Shown: piece after piece, positions 1 to 13,100 of the stretch
Layout: each line of letters begins with the position of its first letter
How positions within the stretch are numbered: the first letter of the stretch is position 1
NCBI GenBank assembly: GCA_008933995.1
Contig: WARS01000036.1
Span: 6,548,419 to 6,612,418 of the forward strand
Direction of reading: 5' to 3'
DNA length: 64,000 nucleotides
DNA from: Datnioides undecimradiatus
Lineage: Eukaryota > Chordata > Actinopteri > Lobotiformes > Datnioididae
Notes under the pieces: generated by a model
Databases searched by the model: none
The model's input: only the letters and a program-made list of their open reading frames with translations
What the model was told of the DNA's origin: nothing
Program-made: the position numbers and the translations under genes

Positions 1-3000
1 AAAATTAGAGCGTCTAACCAGGTGTGTCGTTTTCATCACTGATCGGCGATTGAGCCTATAAACACTTGAGACTACTGCAGAGTCGTTTGACCCCGATTTG
101 AATGCAGATTGGGTCTTTCACATTGAAGACAAAGACTGCTGCTATAGGCAGCATTATCAAATCTGTTTTGACAAATGTGACAGTGTACCAGTATTTTCAT
201 TCGACTATAAGCAAGAAAATAAACAAGTGTATTTTGCAGAATGTCCACTGTTTTTAAGTTTGCAGAAAAATAAAAACCTACACAGCCACCACTGATTTAA
301 CTCCAAATAGATCCAAAACAGCTATTTAATGCAGTCTGGGGAGGGATCGTTTCACCCATTTTTTGTGTCCTAGATCAAAAAATAAATTAACCCAATGATT
401 AAGCTAGATGTTGCTTGCATAATTTTAGAAATGAAAGTTGCTTTTTCCATTTTTGCATTGTGTGTGTGTGTGTTTGTAAGTGTGTGTTAAATGAAAGCAC
501 AGCAGAGCAAGACATGTACAGTTCAGTCATCTGTTGCAGAGCAATCTCCAATCACTGTTTGACAAAACCCTAAAAGGGCCTTTAGGTGGAGTAAAGAAAC
601 TGTTAATCATACATATTCATTTAAAGGGGCAGTGTTTTTCTGTATAACAAATGTGAGTATGTGCGTGTGTGTGTGAGAGAGAGAGATAGAGGGGGTAGTT
701 TGTGTTATTGTGCTACACAAGGATCAGCCAGTGTAATGTAGGTTGTGTGTTTGTGCACTGCTCTCTTAATTGCCTCATCAGTAAATGTCAAACGTTCAAA
801 TGGCTCAGCCATCTAGATTTATTTATTCATTTGTGCTCCATCAGATGCAGGCGCTGCTGCTGCATGCTGCAATTACTGCTGCACAGCCAAATGTGCCAAT
901 GAATAATAAATCACAACACAAAGAGATCTAATCAGTTGTCTATGAACCATAAGACCAACTGGAAAGTAAACCTTTATGGTGTTTACAGTAGAAACATCCA
1001 ATTTAACCACTGAAACTCAAAGGCATGTTTAGATGGCTCTTGGAGGACAGGACTCTTATAGTTGAGGAAAACTTGCACACACACAAACAAGAATCCATAT
1101 ACACATGTATATGGATCATGGGGTTTGCACAGATACTCAAAATAATGCACCTAAAGCCATTGACTCCATTGCACACATGTTGTTCTCTCTATTCAAAGTG
1201 AGGCTCAATAACAGGGCGTTCGGAGGCAGATGACTCACACCAACTCACTAGTGTGCTCAGAGACTGTGACTGAAAAATGGAGAGTGTGAGTGGGCTGTGG
1301 GAAGTGTGTTTGTGGCCCAGAGCAATATGTTAAGACCTGTGCACTGAAATGTCTCCTACAGTCATCCTAACAGCCCCCCAGCAGGTCAGCAGCCCTTTGT
1401 TGAATACCTGACTCCAGCGCTTATCGTCTTTCTCCAGGTGCGTGTCAGTCAGCCACACTTCATTATACTGCTGCCTTTGCAGTGGACGACCAAAAAGGAA
1501 TTTCACAATGAATGTAAGAGGTGTGTAGCCAGGTGCGAGAAAGTGCACACATGTGTGTTATGAAAGAAGAGCTTGCATGTGTGTAGTGCCTGTGCATGAA
1601 AGGGGATCGTGCACTTTTTAGCCCAGCTGGAAAGCTGTTTCCCTTGAAAATGCCTGATCACTGTGATCAAAGGGAGCAATTAACCCCTCACAAAGTCCCA
1701 TTCCCCTCCAGTGGTGACTGAGCTATATCCACCTGTCAGGCTTTCCATTCTAGTATTGCAAGTATACACTGTTTGGCGGTGGTGAATACAAATTTTCTAT
1801 TCAAATTTATGGTAATTTTTGAAACAATTGGTCTTTGATTTCAGACAAAAGCAGCTTCTCATTTCTGCTGGCTGAATGACAACAGCCACTGGCAGATATT
1901 GTTAACTTAAGCTACCTAATAAGTATCCACTCTGGTAGACTTTAAAGTTACATTCAGTCTTCAGCATGCAGTTTATAACCGCATTCCTAATATTGTGCTT
2001 AAAGACTGAGGCTAAAGCTACATGTCTGGAAAAAAGTTATCATCCTCTCCAGTCAATTACTTGTGTGACATGGAAATCAAAGAGCAGACTGTTCCTGGAC
2101 AGCAGAGTTGGTAGTATTACAGGTTAAATTTAAGTTTTGTTTGAACTGTTAAGCAACAGAGAAAAGGCATTAGGATGAGACTGATGAGTTAGATTAACAT
2201 TACGCTATCCCATGTAAATTTGGCTTTTGTTACAGTCTAAACTTACAAACTAGAGGGGACAGAGACACTAACGCTAGCCAAAACTCTGATAAAATACCAT
2301 CAGCATTTTTATGTGATGTGTCACATAAAATGTCACATGAAACATGGCACGCCAGGCTCTGTTCACTCCAAACACTTTTGATCTTGTGTTTCTGGTTTTG
2401 GAAAGACAAAGAAATATGAGAAATTCAGAGGCCTGACATTACAGTTACAGTGGCTAAACAATAAACTGCTGGTATCCTTTTGCTTTTCTTTAAGACACAC
2501 TTTGAAATCATCTGACTCCTACACCTCTACAGATTTGCAGTAGTTCTCTGGTTTTATTGTTGTGCACACATAGCTGAGCTCTTCCTTTTATGAAAATAAA
2601 GGTCTTGGCTCTCTAATAGCTATAAAAGGCCAGTAAAGCCAGCACTGACATCACCTTTTCTGCCTTCCTTTGTATGTACACTGCAGGCTTTTGTTTGCGC
2701 GTTAAAATCAACACTGCCGCCCGCACTCCCCTCATCATCGCTACCTGCGTAATCATCACTGAGACTCATAACTGTGTGATTGAGATGAATCAGAGAGCAG
2801 CTTTCTGCTATCGCTAAAATCATATCTGAACATCTGGCCATCTCTCTGATCTACCCCACTTTGTTGTTCCTCTCTACTAATTGTGGCCATTAGAAAACTG
2901 CAAGAGCGTGACGGTTTCCATGGTGATACAATGATGTTCTCGGGTGTTGCGAGACTTAAATATCCTGGTCATTTCATGCCATCTGTTTCTCATAATCGCA

Positions 3001-4407
3001 ATATCTCGACTGATTTGGAAATTATGAGAGTCAACATATCACAGAAGCTTCACTGACTTAATGGGCCCGTTCACATCAACAAAATGCCGGTGAAGGTGTT
3101 TGATGAAGGGCTGACACATTGAAGGATGAGACTGAGAGCATTTTATTAGGTTCATATTCGATTCTCACACACGGCAGAGTGATAAGTAAACAGCAAACGA
3201 TGGAGTGACATGACAAGTGGGTAACTTGGCCCTTAACAGACTGAACAGAGAATTATATCAGGTAGCTACAGGCCATTTGATGGACTGATGAGCTCATCTG
3301 TGCTGTGCATTTGGGAAAGAGAAGCCAAATGATCAGCTGGAAATGGCTGTGAATTGTCTAGAACTTGACTACTACATTCGCCATCTCATTTAACACATTG
3401 CTGGGGTTGTATATAAAAATCCACATTTAAGCGAAAACTTGTATATATGTTGTTCTCATATTCATTGGTGTGCTGAGTCAAACATGCCATGACATGTCTA
3501 CAACCACAGTAGTAACTTTGTGAGGCTGTGGTAAGAATGCACCCAAAAGGCAAGAAGGACACACTGAAATCTGATCACACATACCACATAAGGTCTGAGC
3601 CTTACGAATGGCCGTATTCTTGTTTATATTATTTTATATGTATCAAAGTGTGAAACAACAAGCAGAAACCACAATACCTGTGAAAATTGATTCTTGTCAA
3701 TGGATAACACATGAACCATGTGGTCTTATTTATATTTGGACCAACTGATTTCCAGCACATCAAGGTCTTTACAACTTCCTATTTTATTTTCCTGCAGACT
3801 TGGCACAGGAGGTGCATTCCTGCAACACATTTGTCTTTGCAAACAGAAATACTGTCAATCTTTATTTGCATATAGAGCGGGGAATTGATGTCTGGTCATA
3901 GGTGGTCACTTGAGATGCATGTGGAGGTGTATTCTAATGCCAGGTTTGAACTGATGTACCTACAGCCATCCACTTTGAATCGCAACACATGTAAACAGAG
4001 CCAAAATAAAAATGCAAACATACTCAGCAAGTATTTTCGTCCTCCTGACTTAGCTTGTTAGCATGCTAACATTTGGTAGATAACACTAGTTAAATCTGAT
4101 TGGAATATCAGCTGTGTAGGTTGTGAAATATTGCAGACTGCAGATAGAATTGCACCAAGGATAAACACTATGACTGTGTGCTTAGACCCAAAAAGGACAA
4201 GCGTTTGATGGATCTAATCCAACTGTAGTATTAGGGGTAGTTGGGTATGATCTGAAAATTGCGTTTGTGAATTAAACATAATTCAAATATGTACTGAAAA
4301 AGATCTTCTTAAGAGAGCTTGAGAGATTAAAAAAAAGCAAAAGCCCTTCCTTCTTCCAACAGTAGGTACAACCAGCAATGTAGGTTTATTATTATTATTA
4401 TTATTAT
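1..4407. other. intergenic, no gene seen
   Basis: No reading frame here looks like a gene: open frames are under about 75 codons and lack convincing splice contexts or recognisable domains. The stretch contains short GT-rich tracts near 460-490 and 660-680. A short fragment rich in the motif GCATGCTAAC lies at about 4,045-4,100, and a TTA microsatellite at 4,387-4,407 abuts the LTR-like insertion described next. Confidence 0.6.
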
Positions 4408-4795
4408 TGTCACGGCTAGGCTTTGGGGTGAGCTGGACCCAGACGCAGGCAAGCACAGGGATGCACAAAGATCTTGAAAAAAAGGTTTATTAAAGGCTTA
4501 CACGTGGGGTCAAAAACCAAAAAAAACAGAAATCCAAAATCTCTTTGACTATGACTATGAAAACTTGGCAAAACATGGGGTCTAACAAAACACATCTACA
4601 ACTAATGCAACGACAGAGAACAAAGGCAAAGGCGAAACTTAAATAGGCAGGGGAGGGCAACAAAACGAGGGACAGGTGAAATCAATAGGCTAATCAAAGG
4701 TAAAGAAACAAGCAGACTACACACACCAGGGAGACGACTCTTCAAAATAAAACATGAAACAACTCAAAACCATGACAGAACTCAAAACCATGACA
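4408..4795 (-). mobile_element. probable solo LTR (fossil)
   Basis: A 388-bp block begins TGTCACGG and ends CCATGACA, so it has the TG...CA ends of a long terminal repeat. It is flanked on both sides by ATTAT (4,403-4,407 and 4,796-4,800), a possible 5-bp target duplication, although it lies in a TTA microsatellite, which weakens that evidence. Read on the minus strand it has a TATA-like TATTTAAG followed downstream by a poly(A) signal AATAAA, the order expected for U3 and R. No internal retroelement coding sequence lies beside it, so it looks like a solo LTR. The family is uncertain, with a gypsy-like teleost element possible. Age cannot be judged without its second LTR. A non-autonomous DNA element with short imperfect inverted ends is the alternative. 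Confidence 0.5.
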
Positions 4796-4800
4796 ATTAT

Positions 4801-6038
4801 TATTTGAATGGTTGCATGTTTTTTTTTTTACACACCTGTGATACCTTTTGAAGTTGTCCCATGCTGCTAGAACGGGAGGGAGTTTCCCCCTTAGCGAAAT
4901 CCCCAAGTCTTTTGACATCATTTTGAGGGGCAGGTCTTTTCAGCATATGCAATTCATTATAAGCGAACACAAAACATGATTATTTTGGTTGCACAACTCT
5001 CATTATTAAATCTTGTTGTACAATGACCACACAAAACAAACACAAAGCCACACAAGAGAAAGAAGAAGCTCAACTACAGAAGGACAGTAGACAGTGAATC
5101 AAATAATGACATAACCAGAGGAGACAACAGTGAAGTGAGTCCACAGGAACCACTTAATCCTTCCCAAACCCCACAAAGGCATCCAAGAGATAAAGAAAAT
5201 GTTAAAAGTGAGGCCTTTGGCTGAAGACTTCAAGGTAAGCCCAACACAACTCCAGGATGACATATACCACACTGACTTAGTAACCAGCAACAGTCCAAAC
5301 AGAATGATTTACTGTGGGTGAGTGTAAAAACTTAAAAACACACAACAATGATTTAACTTCCAGTGTAACGACCACAGTCCTTTCATAGTCTCTCTTCTGA
5401 AGAGTACCAAAGCCACAGGGCTCACCAGAGTGATGCACAACACTGTGACCGTGGACAAAAATGCTCAAGACAAACCTGAAATGTCACCACCAGAACACAT
5501 TACTGAGATAATGTCCCTGTAACTTATCAAACAGGCAAGAATAGACAAACAGCAAAAGGTTTCTTAGATTAATTCACTCCAAAGGTAAGGCAGGCTCGTG
5601 GCTGTCTGCTGCACTCTTTCATTCACTTCCAACATCTCCACCTAAATATTACATGTGCATTAGGAAGACCAGTGGATGATGGATGTGTTGTTACGGGCTA
5701 CACATTTTCATTTGCTCTAGTCATCAGCATCATTGGATAAACTCAATGATCCAAAAGTTGAAAAAAATGTAGAGAAAAACTCTCATCATTACAGGAGCAG
5801 ACTGCTGACGCCTCCACATGTTCTCCACATGTCACAAAGACCTCTGTGGTGCTGTACAATGAGCACCATTAACCCACCCTCAGCTCCAGATCTCCTGACA
5901 ATAACAAACGCCAAGATGATAGGAAAAGACTCTTTTAGTGTGGTCAGCAGACACAACTGTTGTCTCATGTTTGATAAATCAACCTCAGCCAGGCAATTTT
6001 TAGTGATTCAGACAGATATGGCAGATGGTATTATTTGA
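4801..6038. other. intergenic, no gene seen
   Basis: Unique-looking AT-rich sequence between the LTR-like block and the Tc1 relic. Short open frames on both strands have no recognisable domains. Nothing else is seen. Confidence 0.5.
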
Positions 6039-7062
6039 TACTGTGGATATAAAAAGTCCATACACCCTTATGAAATTGAAGGTTTCTAAAAGTATCAACT
6101 CAGGAGAGGAATATAAATGAACTTCGAAGGCTTTGGAAAACCATAGAGAACTGTCAAAACCATCATCAGTATTGGAGAACATGTGGCACCACACGATGCA
6201 AAGATCAGGATGACACTCCAAAGTCAACAGCAGCCATCTCCTGCACATGGCTGGGCTGTGGGGTAGGATGGCAAACAGACAACCTTTTTGCCCATAATGT
6301 CAAAAGATGCAATCAATTACCCCAAACCATGTGGGAAATGTGTTCTGGTTTGTAGAGACAAACAGTGAACTTTATGCCCTTAATTCTAAAAGATGATGGT
6401 GTAAATCCAGTACGGCTCATCATCCCAAGGAGCACCATACATACTGAAGCATCGGTGGTAACATACTGAAGTGGTGGTAACATCAGGCATCAGGGGCTGC
6501 TTCTCTTCAGCTGGCTCTTGTCAAGATAGAAGAGATAATGAAGAGCTCCAAATATCAAGATTTTTAGCACAAAATCTGCAGGTCACTGTCAGAAAGCTGA
6601 AAATGAAAAAAAAAACAAACAAACAATCAAACATGACAGTGACCCAAAGCAACATCCAAGTAGAGAAAATGAAAAACAAAGTCTTTGAATGGCCCCGTCA
6701 GAGTTCAGACCTCAATCCCATTTAAACATTTCTTACTGTTTACTGTTTTAATGTTTAATGGGTCAGAGGTCTGGACTCAATCTTAAGGAACTTTAACTTT
6801 TTTTGGAAAGAAGACTTAAATAAAATTCCAAAGTCTAGATGTACAAAGTAGAGACTTATTCATGAAGACTTTCTGCTGTTATCTTTGTAAAGCATGCTTC
6901 CTCAAAGGTTTGTTAGTTAGTTGTGTTATAATTAGCTATGTATGCTTGCCGCTTGAAGATCACATTAAAGATGGAACAAGGCTGATATTTATTTTGTTTA
7001 TTCCTGTCTTTACATAAAAAACTGATTTCACAAGCATATGCAGATTTTATATGCACTGTGTA
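6039..7062 (+). mobile_element. Tc1/mariner transposon relic
   Basis: The left end, from about 6,041, reads GTGGATATAAAAAGTCCATA, which I recognise as the terminal repeat of a fish Tc1-like family. The right end near 7,040-7,060 is a decayed inverted counterpart (ATTTTATATGCACTGTG), preceded by a subterminal stretch at 6,963-7,020 also typical of that family. On the plus strand, 6,681-6,722 encodes FEWPRQSSDLNPI, the Tc1 transposase motif usually seen as WPSQSPDLNPIEHLW just before its catalytic acidic residue. The element is about 1.0 kb, against 1.3-1.6 kb for intact relatives. It has no long reading frame and stops directly after LNPI, so it is an old, immobile copy with internal loss. Exact ends are approximate. 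Confidence 0.75.
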
Positions 7063-9720
7063 TCTAAAAGAAATTTGCTGCAAAGCCAAAAGTATTATGC
7101 CTCTCAGTTATATCTGAAAAATAAAAATATCAGTCCATGTGGACAGGGAAAAAATGAGAACTCCCTCTCATCTCTTCCCCTCTGTGATCACTGAAACTAA
7201 ATCGCCCAATATTTACAGTGTCACAAAATTTGTCAGATGAGACCATGGTCATACAACAGCAGTTTTAATGAGAACTTAAAATTATAAGCATATAAGCATC
7301 TACATAAAAATACAGTGGATAATAGAATAGATAGAATATAGAAAATTGAGATTTAATCAGCTGAGCAGAACGGAGAGAAGTGTATCTGTCCCACTCCTGC
7401 TGGCTGTGATGCCAACATGGATAAAGATCCGTCACATGATCAAGAAAATCAAAATGTGCAGTTCCCTGATTTGTGGGTAAACTCCATATGCAGAGGGGAA
7501 TATGATGAAAAGCTCATGAAAAGCTACTATAGGGAACTTGTGCATGTGCATTTTCATTTTCAATCTTAACAGACTTTCTCAGCCAAAGATATTCAGGACT
7601 AATGATTCATTGTTTTTGTTTTGTTTGTTTGTTGTTGTTGTTTTAGTTTGAGTTTTTCAGTTTGATTGTTTGGTCTTTAAAATATAGGAAAAATGATCAT
7701 ACTTCATTAGAAGTGCCCCTGTTTAGCATTCAGAAGAATTATAATAACATTTAATAAATTATTTCTAACACACAATAATGCAATTGTAAGCAGCCATCTG
7801 GGTGGCTTTTTAAATATTTATGTACAGTGTTTCAACAATTATATCATTAGTTATTCAGAGTTATAAATACATTAAGAAACACTTCCTCACAACTACGTGA
7901 AAGTGTTTTATATTTTCTTAAATGCTTGTAAATCTCTCTACTAAATGTTTCCTCAATAAAACTTCAAGTGTTGCCTCTTGATATGAAAAAATAGATTATA
8001 AATTGTTTTAGTGCAAATGAAGACCTGAAAATGTAGCTGCACACAATTTTCACAGTTTTAAATGACACACATAATGTGGATGTAGAGACGGAAAGACAAA
8101 TTTGATTTTTCTGCATGACTTGAACCTTGAGGCCTTTCAAAACAGATTTGAATTTTTGAATTGTGAATTTCGACACATTTTAAAGCCAGTTTTTATTACA
8201 AAGAGTGTTTGGACTGTGCCAGGATCTGTCACTTGCAGCTATATTCATTTGTGCTGCTGTTTTCACAGCAGTGTTGGACCCCATGAGGTTTCCCTGAGAT
8301 TTCTTCACACTGTAACTGTCACTTCCTGAGAGATGGCAGCCCCATTCTCACAGCCTCACCATACGGCAATGGCAGACTCCGTCAGCTCACCTTTTGTCAC
8401 TTTTATTACCCTCTGTCTCTCTCTCTCCCTCTCTCTCACTCTGTGACTCTCCCGGGCTTCAGGTTAGCATTTTTCTATTTATTTCCTCCTCACAGTACTT
8501 CCTGCACAGGTTTTACACTTTTCGAAACAGCAATTAGTCTCCTTTCTACAAGTCTGACAATGTGAGGTCACAAACATCACCACACAGATAAGATTTCTGT
8601 TTGCTGTCACACTTCAGCAATTCTTTAATAACTCTCCTGTCACACCACAACAACCTCCCTGAATCTGCCCGATTCTTTTGAAAGTTGCATTTTCAACTTG
8701 GAAAGATGGCTCAATCTTTCTCTCTTTGACTTTTTCCCCTTGTTCTCCATCTCCCTCTTTTATTTTCTGGCTCTGCTCGTAATCTGCCTGTTATCTGACT
8801 GATGTAAGCTCGATGTAATACCTTTAATGATTACATGTTGTTGATAAGATAAGCCTTCTTGAGCTCTCTGAAACTCTTGTTTAAACCTCTCTAAACCTTT
8901 AATATCGTTTCCAGAGAAACAGTGGATGAAGTGTCATGTGGTTTCGGCCTAGGTATTAATTTTTTTTTTTAAAAAGAAAGAAAAACAATCATTGTAAAGG
9001 TGTTGTGTGTTTGTAACTGTGCTTAAATCTGCTTGCTTTCTGGTTGTGTATGTTTTGGGCGCTGTAGCCATGATCTGTCACATTTTCTCTGCCCCCTGTC
9101 TCATTTCTTCTAACTGGAAAAGACAAGGATGAGGGTGGTCGCTTTAAAAGCAACACATCTCCCGGCAGGCACTGCTCTGTCTGGTCCTCCATTATATCGC
9201 TGCACCCGCCCTGCACAAGCTTGGAACTAGGTTGTTTCCATGGCGACCAAGTATTTGATGGACAGGTCTGTGTGTGATGGCCGGTCCTCTGTGAGAGCTT
9301 CCACCCTCTGCTGTCATCCAAACGGGATGCTAAGGATTTAGCATCTCTCAACAGTAACGTTTGCAACACATTCACAGGCATATACATACAGGAGTACTGC
9401 GATACCTTCACTGTCAAGCTGCTGAAGAAATTAAAGACTTGCATTCCCAACCTGCGCTCAGCACATCTACTTTTACGTACAAACGCCTACATCATGTTTT
9501 ATTGCAGCCAACACACCCACAGTACAGTGCAAGACAGAAGAGAATTTGGGTCTCTGACGTGTCAAATTTGGCTTGTGTACTAAATTTTGGTTCATCATGT
9601 CTGACAGCACCAAGAAAGTAAAGAAACACACTGCAGATCCAAACATTTCAAACTGTTACGAGTCTGCGTCTGTATGTATAGGCATACGCATGGACTATGT
9701 GATGCTATCACTGACCAAGA
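7063..9720. other. intergenic, no gene seen
   Basis: AT-rich, with poly-T/GTTT tracts near 7,610-7,660 and a CT-rich run near 8,410-8,445. The longest open frame is 153 codons on the minus strand (8,989-9,450). It has low-complexity, Ser/Thr/Gln-rich composition, no domain and no clear splice or start context, so I regard it as chance. No RNA gene was recognised. Confidence 0.5.
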
Positions 9721-9721
9721 T

Positions 9722-10130
9722 CTATGTTGATCTATGAACCACTTTACTTAAGTATTTCCATTTAATGCTACTTTATACTTCTACTCCAGCTAACGTCATT
9801 AAAGAGGCAAATAGCTTTACATTTTTGGATTTATTTGACAGTTTTAGCCACTAGTTGCAAGTTTAGAAACTATGATTCATTGTTATGCAGGAAATTACAC
9901 AGCAGACTATGAAAAAGCTCAAATTAATCCACTTTGACCCCCTTCAACAGAAAACGTGCTACTTGCACATTCAAAATTTGGTAATAAGCAAGAAAATATT
10001 AATGCCTATGATACTGAAATAATAACGGGGGAATTTTTCTGCATTATAATTAATTTTACTTTTCATGTGTTAAACAGATGCACATTTTGCTATTGATACC
10101 TTTACTTGCAGTTGCTTACACACCATGGAG
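9722..10130. repeat. dispersed teleost repeat, copy 1
   Basis: The segment has the run of motifs (CTTTACTTAAGTA, TACTTCTACTCCA, TTTGACAGTTTTAGCCACTAGTT) that I recognise from an abundant AT-rich repeat in fish genomes. Two further copies lie near 28,490-28,965 and 38,700-38,830. No coding capacity is seen. Boundaries are approximate and the family name is not known to me. Confidence 0.45.
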
Positions 10131-13100
10131 TCTCTACTGACATGTCAGCGCTAGTAAGTGATCCATTTACTTCCCCCAGGACATATGTTTATATATTTAA
10201 TGCTGCATGGCCAAATCTGTGTAGTCAGATTGTAGTCAGATGAGTGCAAAACAAAAAAAGACATTCAAAATTTTTTAATGTCACCATGGGAGAGATTAAA
10301 GATTTCAAAAACTGCCATCAGTAGTTGCTCTGAGCAATTTCATGTTTCCTGACAAGTTTGGTTACCTAAAAGTAGCTAATTTTGATTTTTGGGGGGGTTT
10401 TTTTTCATGCTGAAAAGAGATATGAAATAACTGCAGATCTTTCTCTCCTCCTGAATCCCCTTTAAATCACTCTGTTCCAGCCTTTTTTTCCAGTTATTTT
10501 CAAAAGGGATGTATCAAAGTGTTTGGCAGTGAGAGGCAGCAAAGCCCTCTTTAAAGGATTACTGTGTGAGTAGGATGAGATTTTTCACTTCTTTCCCCTA
10601 TATCCTCCCTCTCTAGCTGCACAGGGCAAGAAAAACCATATTGTTATTATTGCTCTTTTTCTGCGCGGGTTATTAAGAAACAGCCAATAATGGGTCACTT
10701 TTTAATAAACAACAGCTTTATCAAGAAAGACTTCAGCCTAACCAACAGTTATTATCCAGCACCGGAGCACATGTACTGTATGTCTGACAGTGTGATTCCC
10801 CTCCTGTTGGACTCTCAGCACGCCTGCGACTCGACACCTGCAGGTCACAGACACCATATGCCTTGGTTAGCAATTCACAAAAAGACCGGGACCCCCACAC
10901 CAACGCACAAGCAAGGAACCTGTTTTTTATGCAACATGATCGTGCTCACCTACACCTACATACTTACAAAATCCAAATTAAACTTTAAAGATGCAGCATC
11001 GTTTCTGCACTCACCTGAGGTCAAGGTGTGTTTGTAATTAGGCACAAAGTTATATATATTTCTTCATAATTCTCCTCCTCTCATAGGTTTAGCCATATTG
11101 TGATACAGGTAGCCCATATAATGTGTGCTGTAAGCCTCTGTGACAACAAACCTGTCCAATCCATCAAGAAGTTTTCACGTAAGGGACATTTGCATGACAA
11201 AACAAATATCCTGAAATGCTATTAAGACAATGTGGAGTACAGAATGAATCTGCATAATTTCCCAGCATGAGTTGAATTTGTTATACTGAACTATGAAAAG
11301 CACAACAGGTAAAGCAGCAGACATGTGCAATCTGATTGGTAGTCAGTGTCGATGGTAATACATAATTCATTCCCAGTATGGTGACTGCTGGTAGAGAGCA
11401 CTGTTGTATTTATTTGGCAGTGACACAGCCGGGTTGCACTGACTTCATGTATACACAACTATATGCAAAAAACAAAACAGACAGACACTCACATAAACAT
11501 GGTGTGTGTGACCACATTGACCACGAAATCCACTATTGTTGTTTTATGACTGTGAGGTTTTCAGCAGCACAGTGTAATTTCACTCGATTTCCTTTTTTTT
11601 TTTTTTTTTTTGAATGCTTGTATCCTTTTTCCCAAACTGGCCAGACTCCCCATCAGATATAATGAGGGAACATGGAAGCCAAGCTAGAGGTTTGAAATGG
11701 TAATGAGTAAGACTCCCTGCTACTAAAAGAGACAGAGGGACTGATTTAGCACAGCAGAATTAGAGATTGGAAGACAGTAATAGGACACATTTAGATGGCA
11801 GTCATATATTTAGCTGTGGTGCCCAAGAGAAAGAATGAAGTGAATTCAGATTTTAGCTCAACATCCATAATGTCTATTTATACCAAAGCGGAATACTAGC
11901 ACAGCTTAAACTAAGTTCATCGCTACAGAAATTACAATTTATGAGATTGCTCTGCAGAATAACAGTATGTTGGATTGTTTCAGGCTCACAGTTGCCGTGC
12001 CTATGGTGAAAATGGAGCAAACAACACAGCATGTTCCCTTAACAGGCACGTTGCTTCACAGTAACTTTCTATATTTCATGCTTGTTCTGTCATCATTAGC
12101 ATAACAAACGCCCTGACCACATGCTCATGACGCAAAACCTCACAAATGCCTTCAAGCCCCTGTGAATGTACAGTTTTCTTCAGCTAATTGTCTCTCCTGC
12201 TGTCACTCTAATTAGCAAGGTACGTAGAGTTGGACAGACTGAGTCCCACTGGCTGTTTGCCTTTAACGCATTAATCCTGCATGAAGAATGCATGATGCTA
12301 ATACGACTGCTGAGAGCTGATTGGCCACCAACATGCACTCTGACCTCCATGATTATGGTATGTGTTGTATCAAATTGTAACAGTGTGCCTTTAAAAGCTC
12401 TGAAAACTTTATTCTTTAACCACAAAGTCTTTGCAAACAGCTTTGTAAGAGTGTATACTCAGGCAGTTGTCCTGTCCATGTCCTACATGGTCGCTAGTGT
12501 ATTAGCCTGCTAACATGTGAAAAAAGAAGCTATCACAAATGTTATTATGGAGACTATTAGTACATTTAATGGAAATACATCTTCATATACAATCATTAAC
12601 CAACCAAAAACTTATGATACATTTTCTTGGAATTATGCCTGAAATCTAGATAAAGTGGAATGGCTAAAATTAGAAGCTATGATTTGTTTTTTGTTTCGTG
12701 ATTTTAAAATGCAAAAAGAAGCTAAATGGCACCTTGGTGGTCTAAGAAACCTGCCCTGTGACTGACTGACTTTCAGGGTTATAATTTTAACTTGATTTTT
12801 GTCAAAAGTTACCTGATGACCTCAGTCTCTGTCTCCAGTTTTCTTACAGCACATCCAGAGAGATGAGGACCAGGACGTTATTTGAGAAATGTGGATCAGC
12901 AGAATAAATCTTGTGTCACTTTTTGTTAGAGTAAACACTTATATTAGACACTTGCATATTTTATTTCACACATTTGTAATGAAATATGTCCTGTGTTACA
13001 ATGGATTCCAACAGCAGAGCAGCTGGAGGCACAATGAGTTTCCCACAGCTATCCAGAACAATACCAGCCTCAAACAGTCTCATGTCACTAAAATGTGATG

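Noticed and set aside
1408-1474. Minus-strand frame ending at a donor-like CAG/GTATTC that could be a lone 67-bp coding exon.
   Set aside because: No polypyrimidine tract precedes the acceptor, no partner exon is nearby, and the peptide matches no family that I know.
8989-9450. 153-codon open frame on the minus strand.
   Set aside because: Low-complexity composition, no domain, no good start context; consistent with a chance frame.
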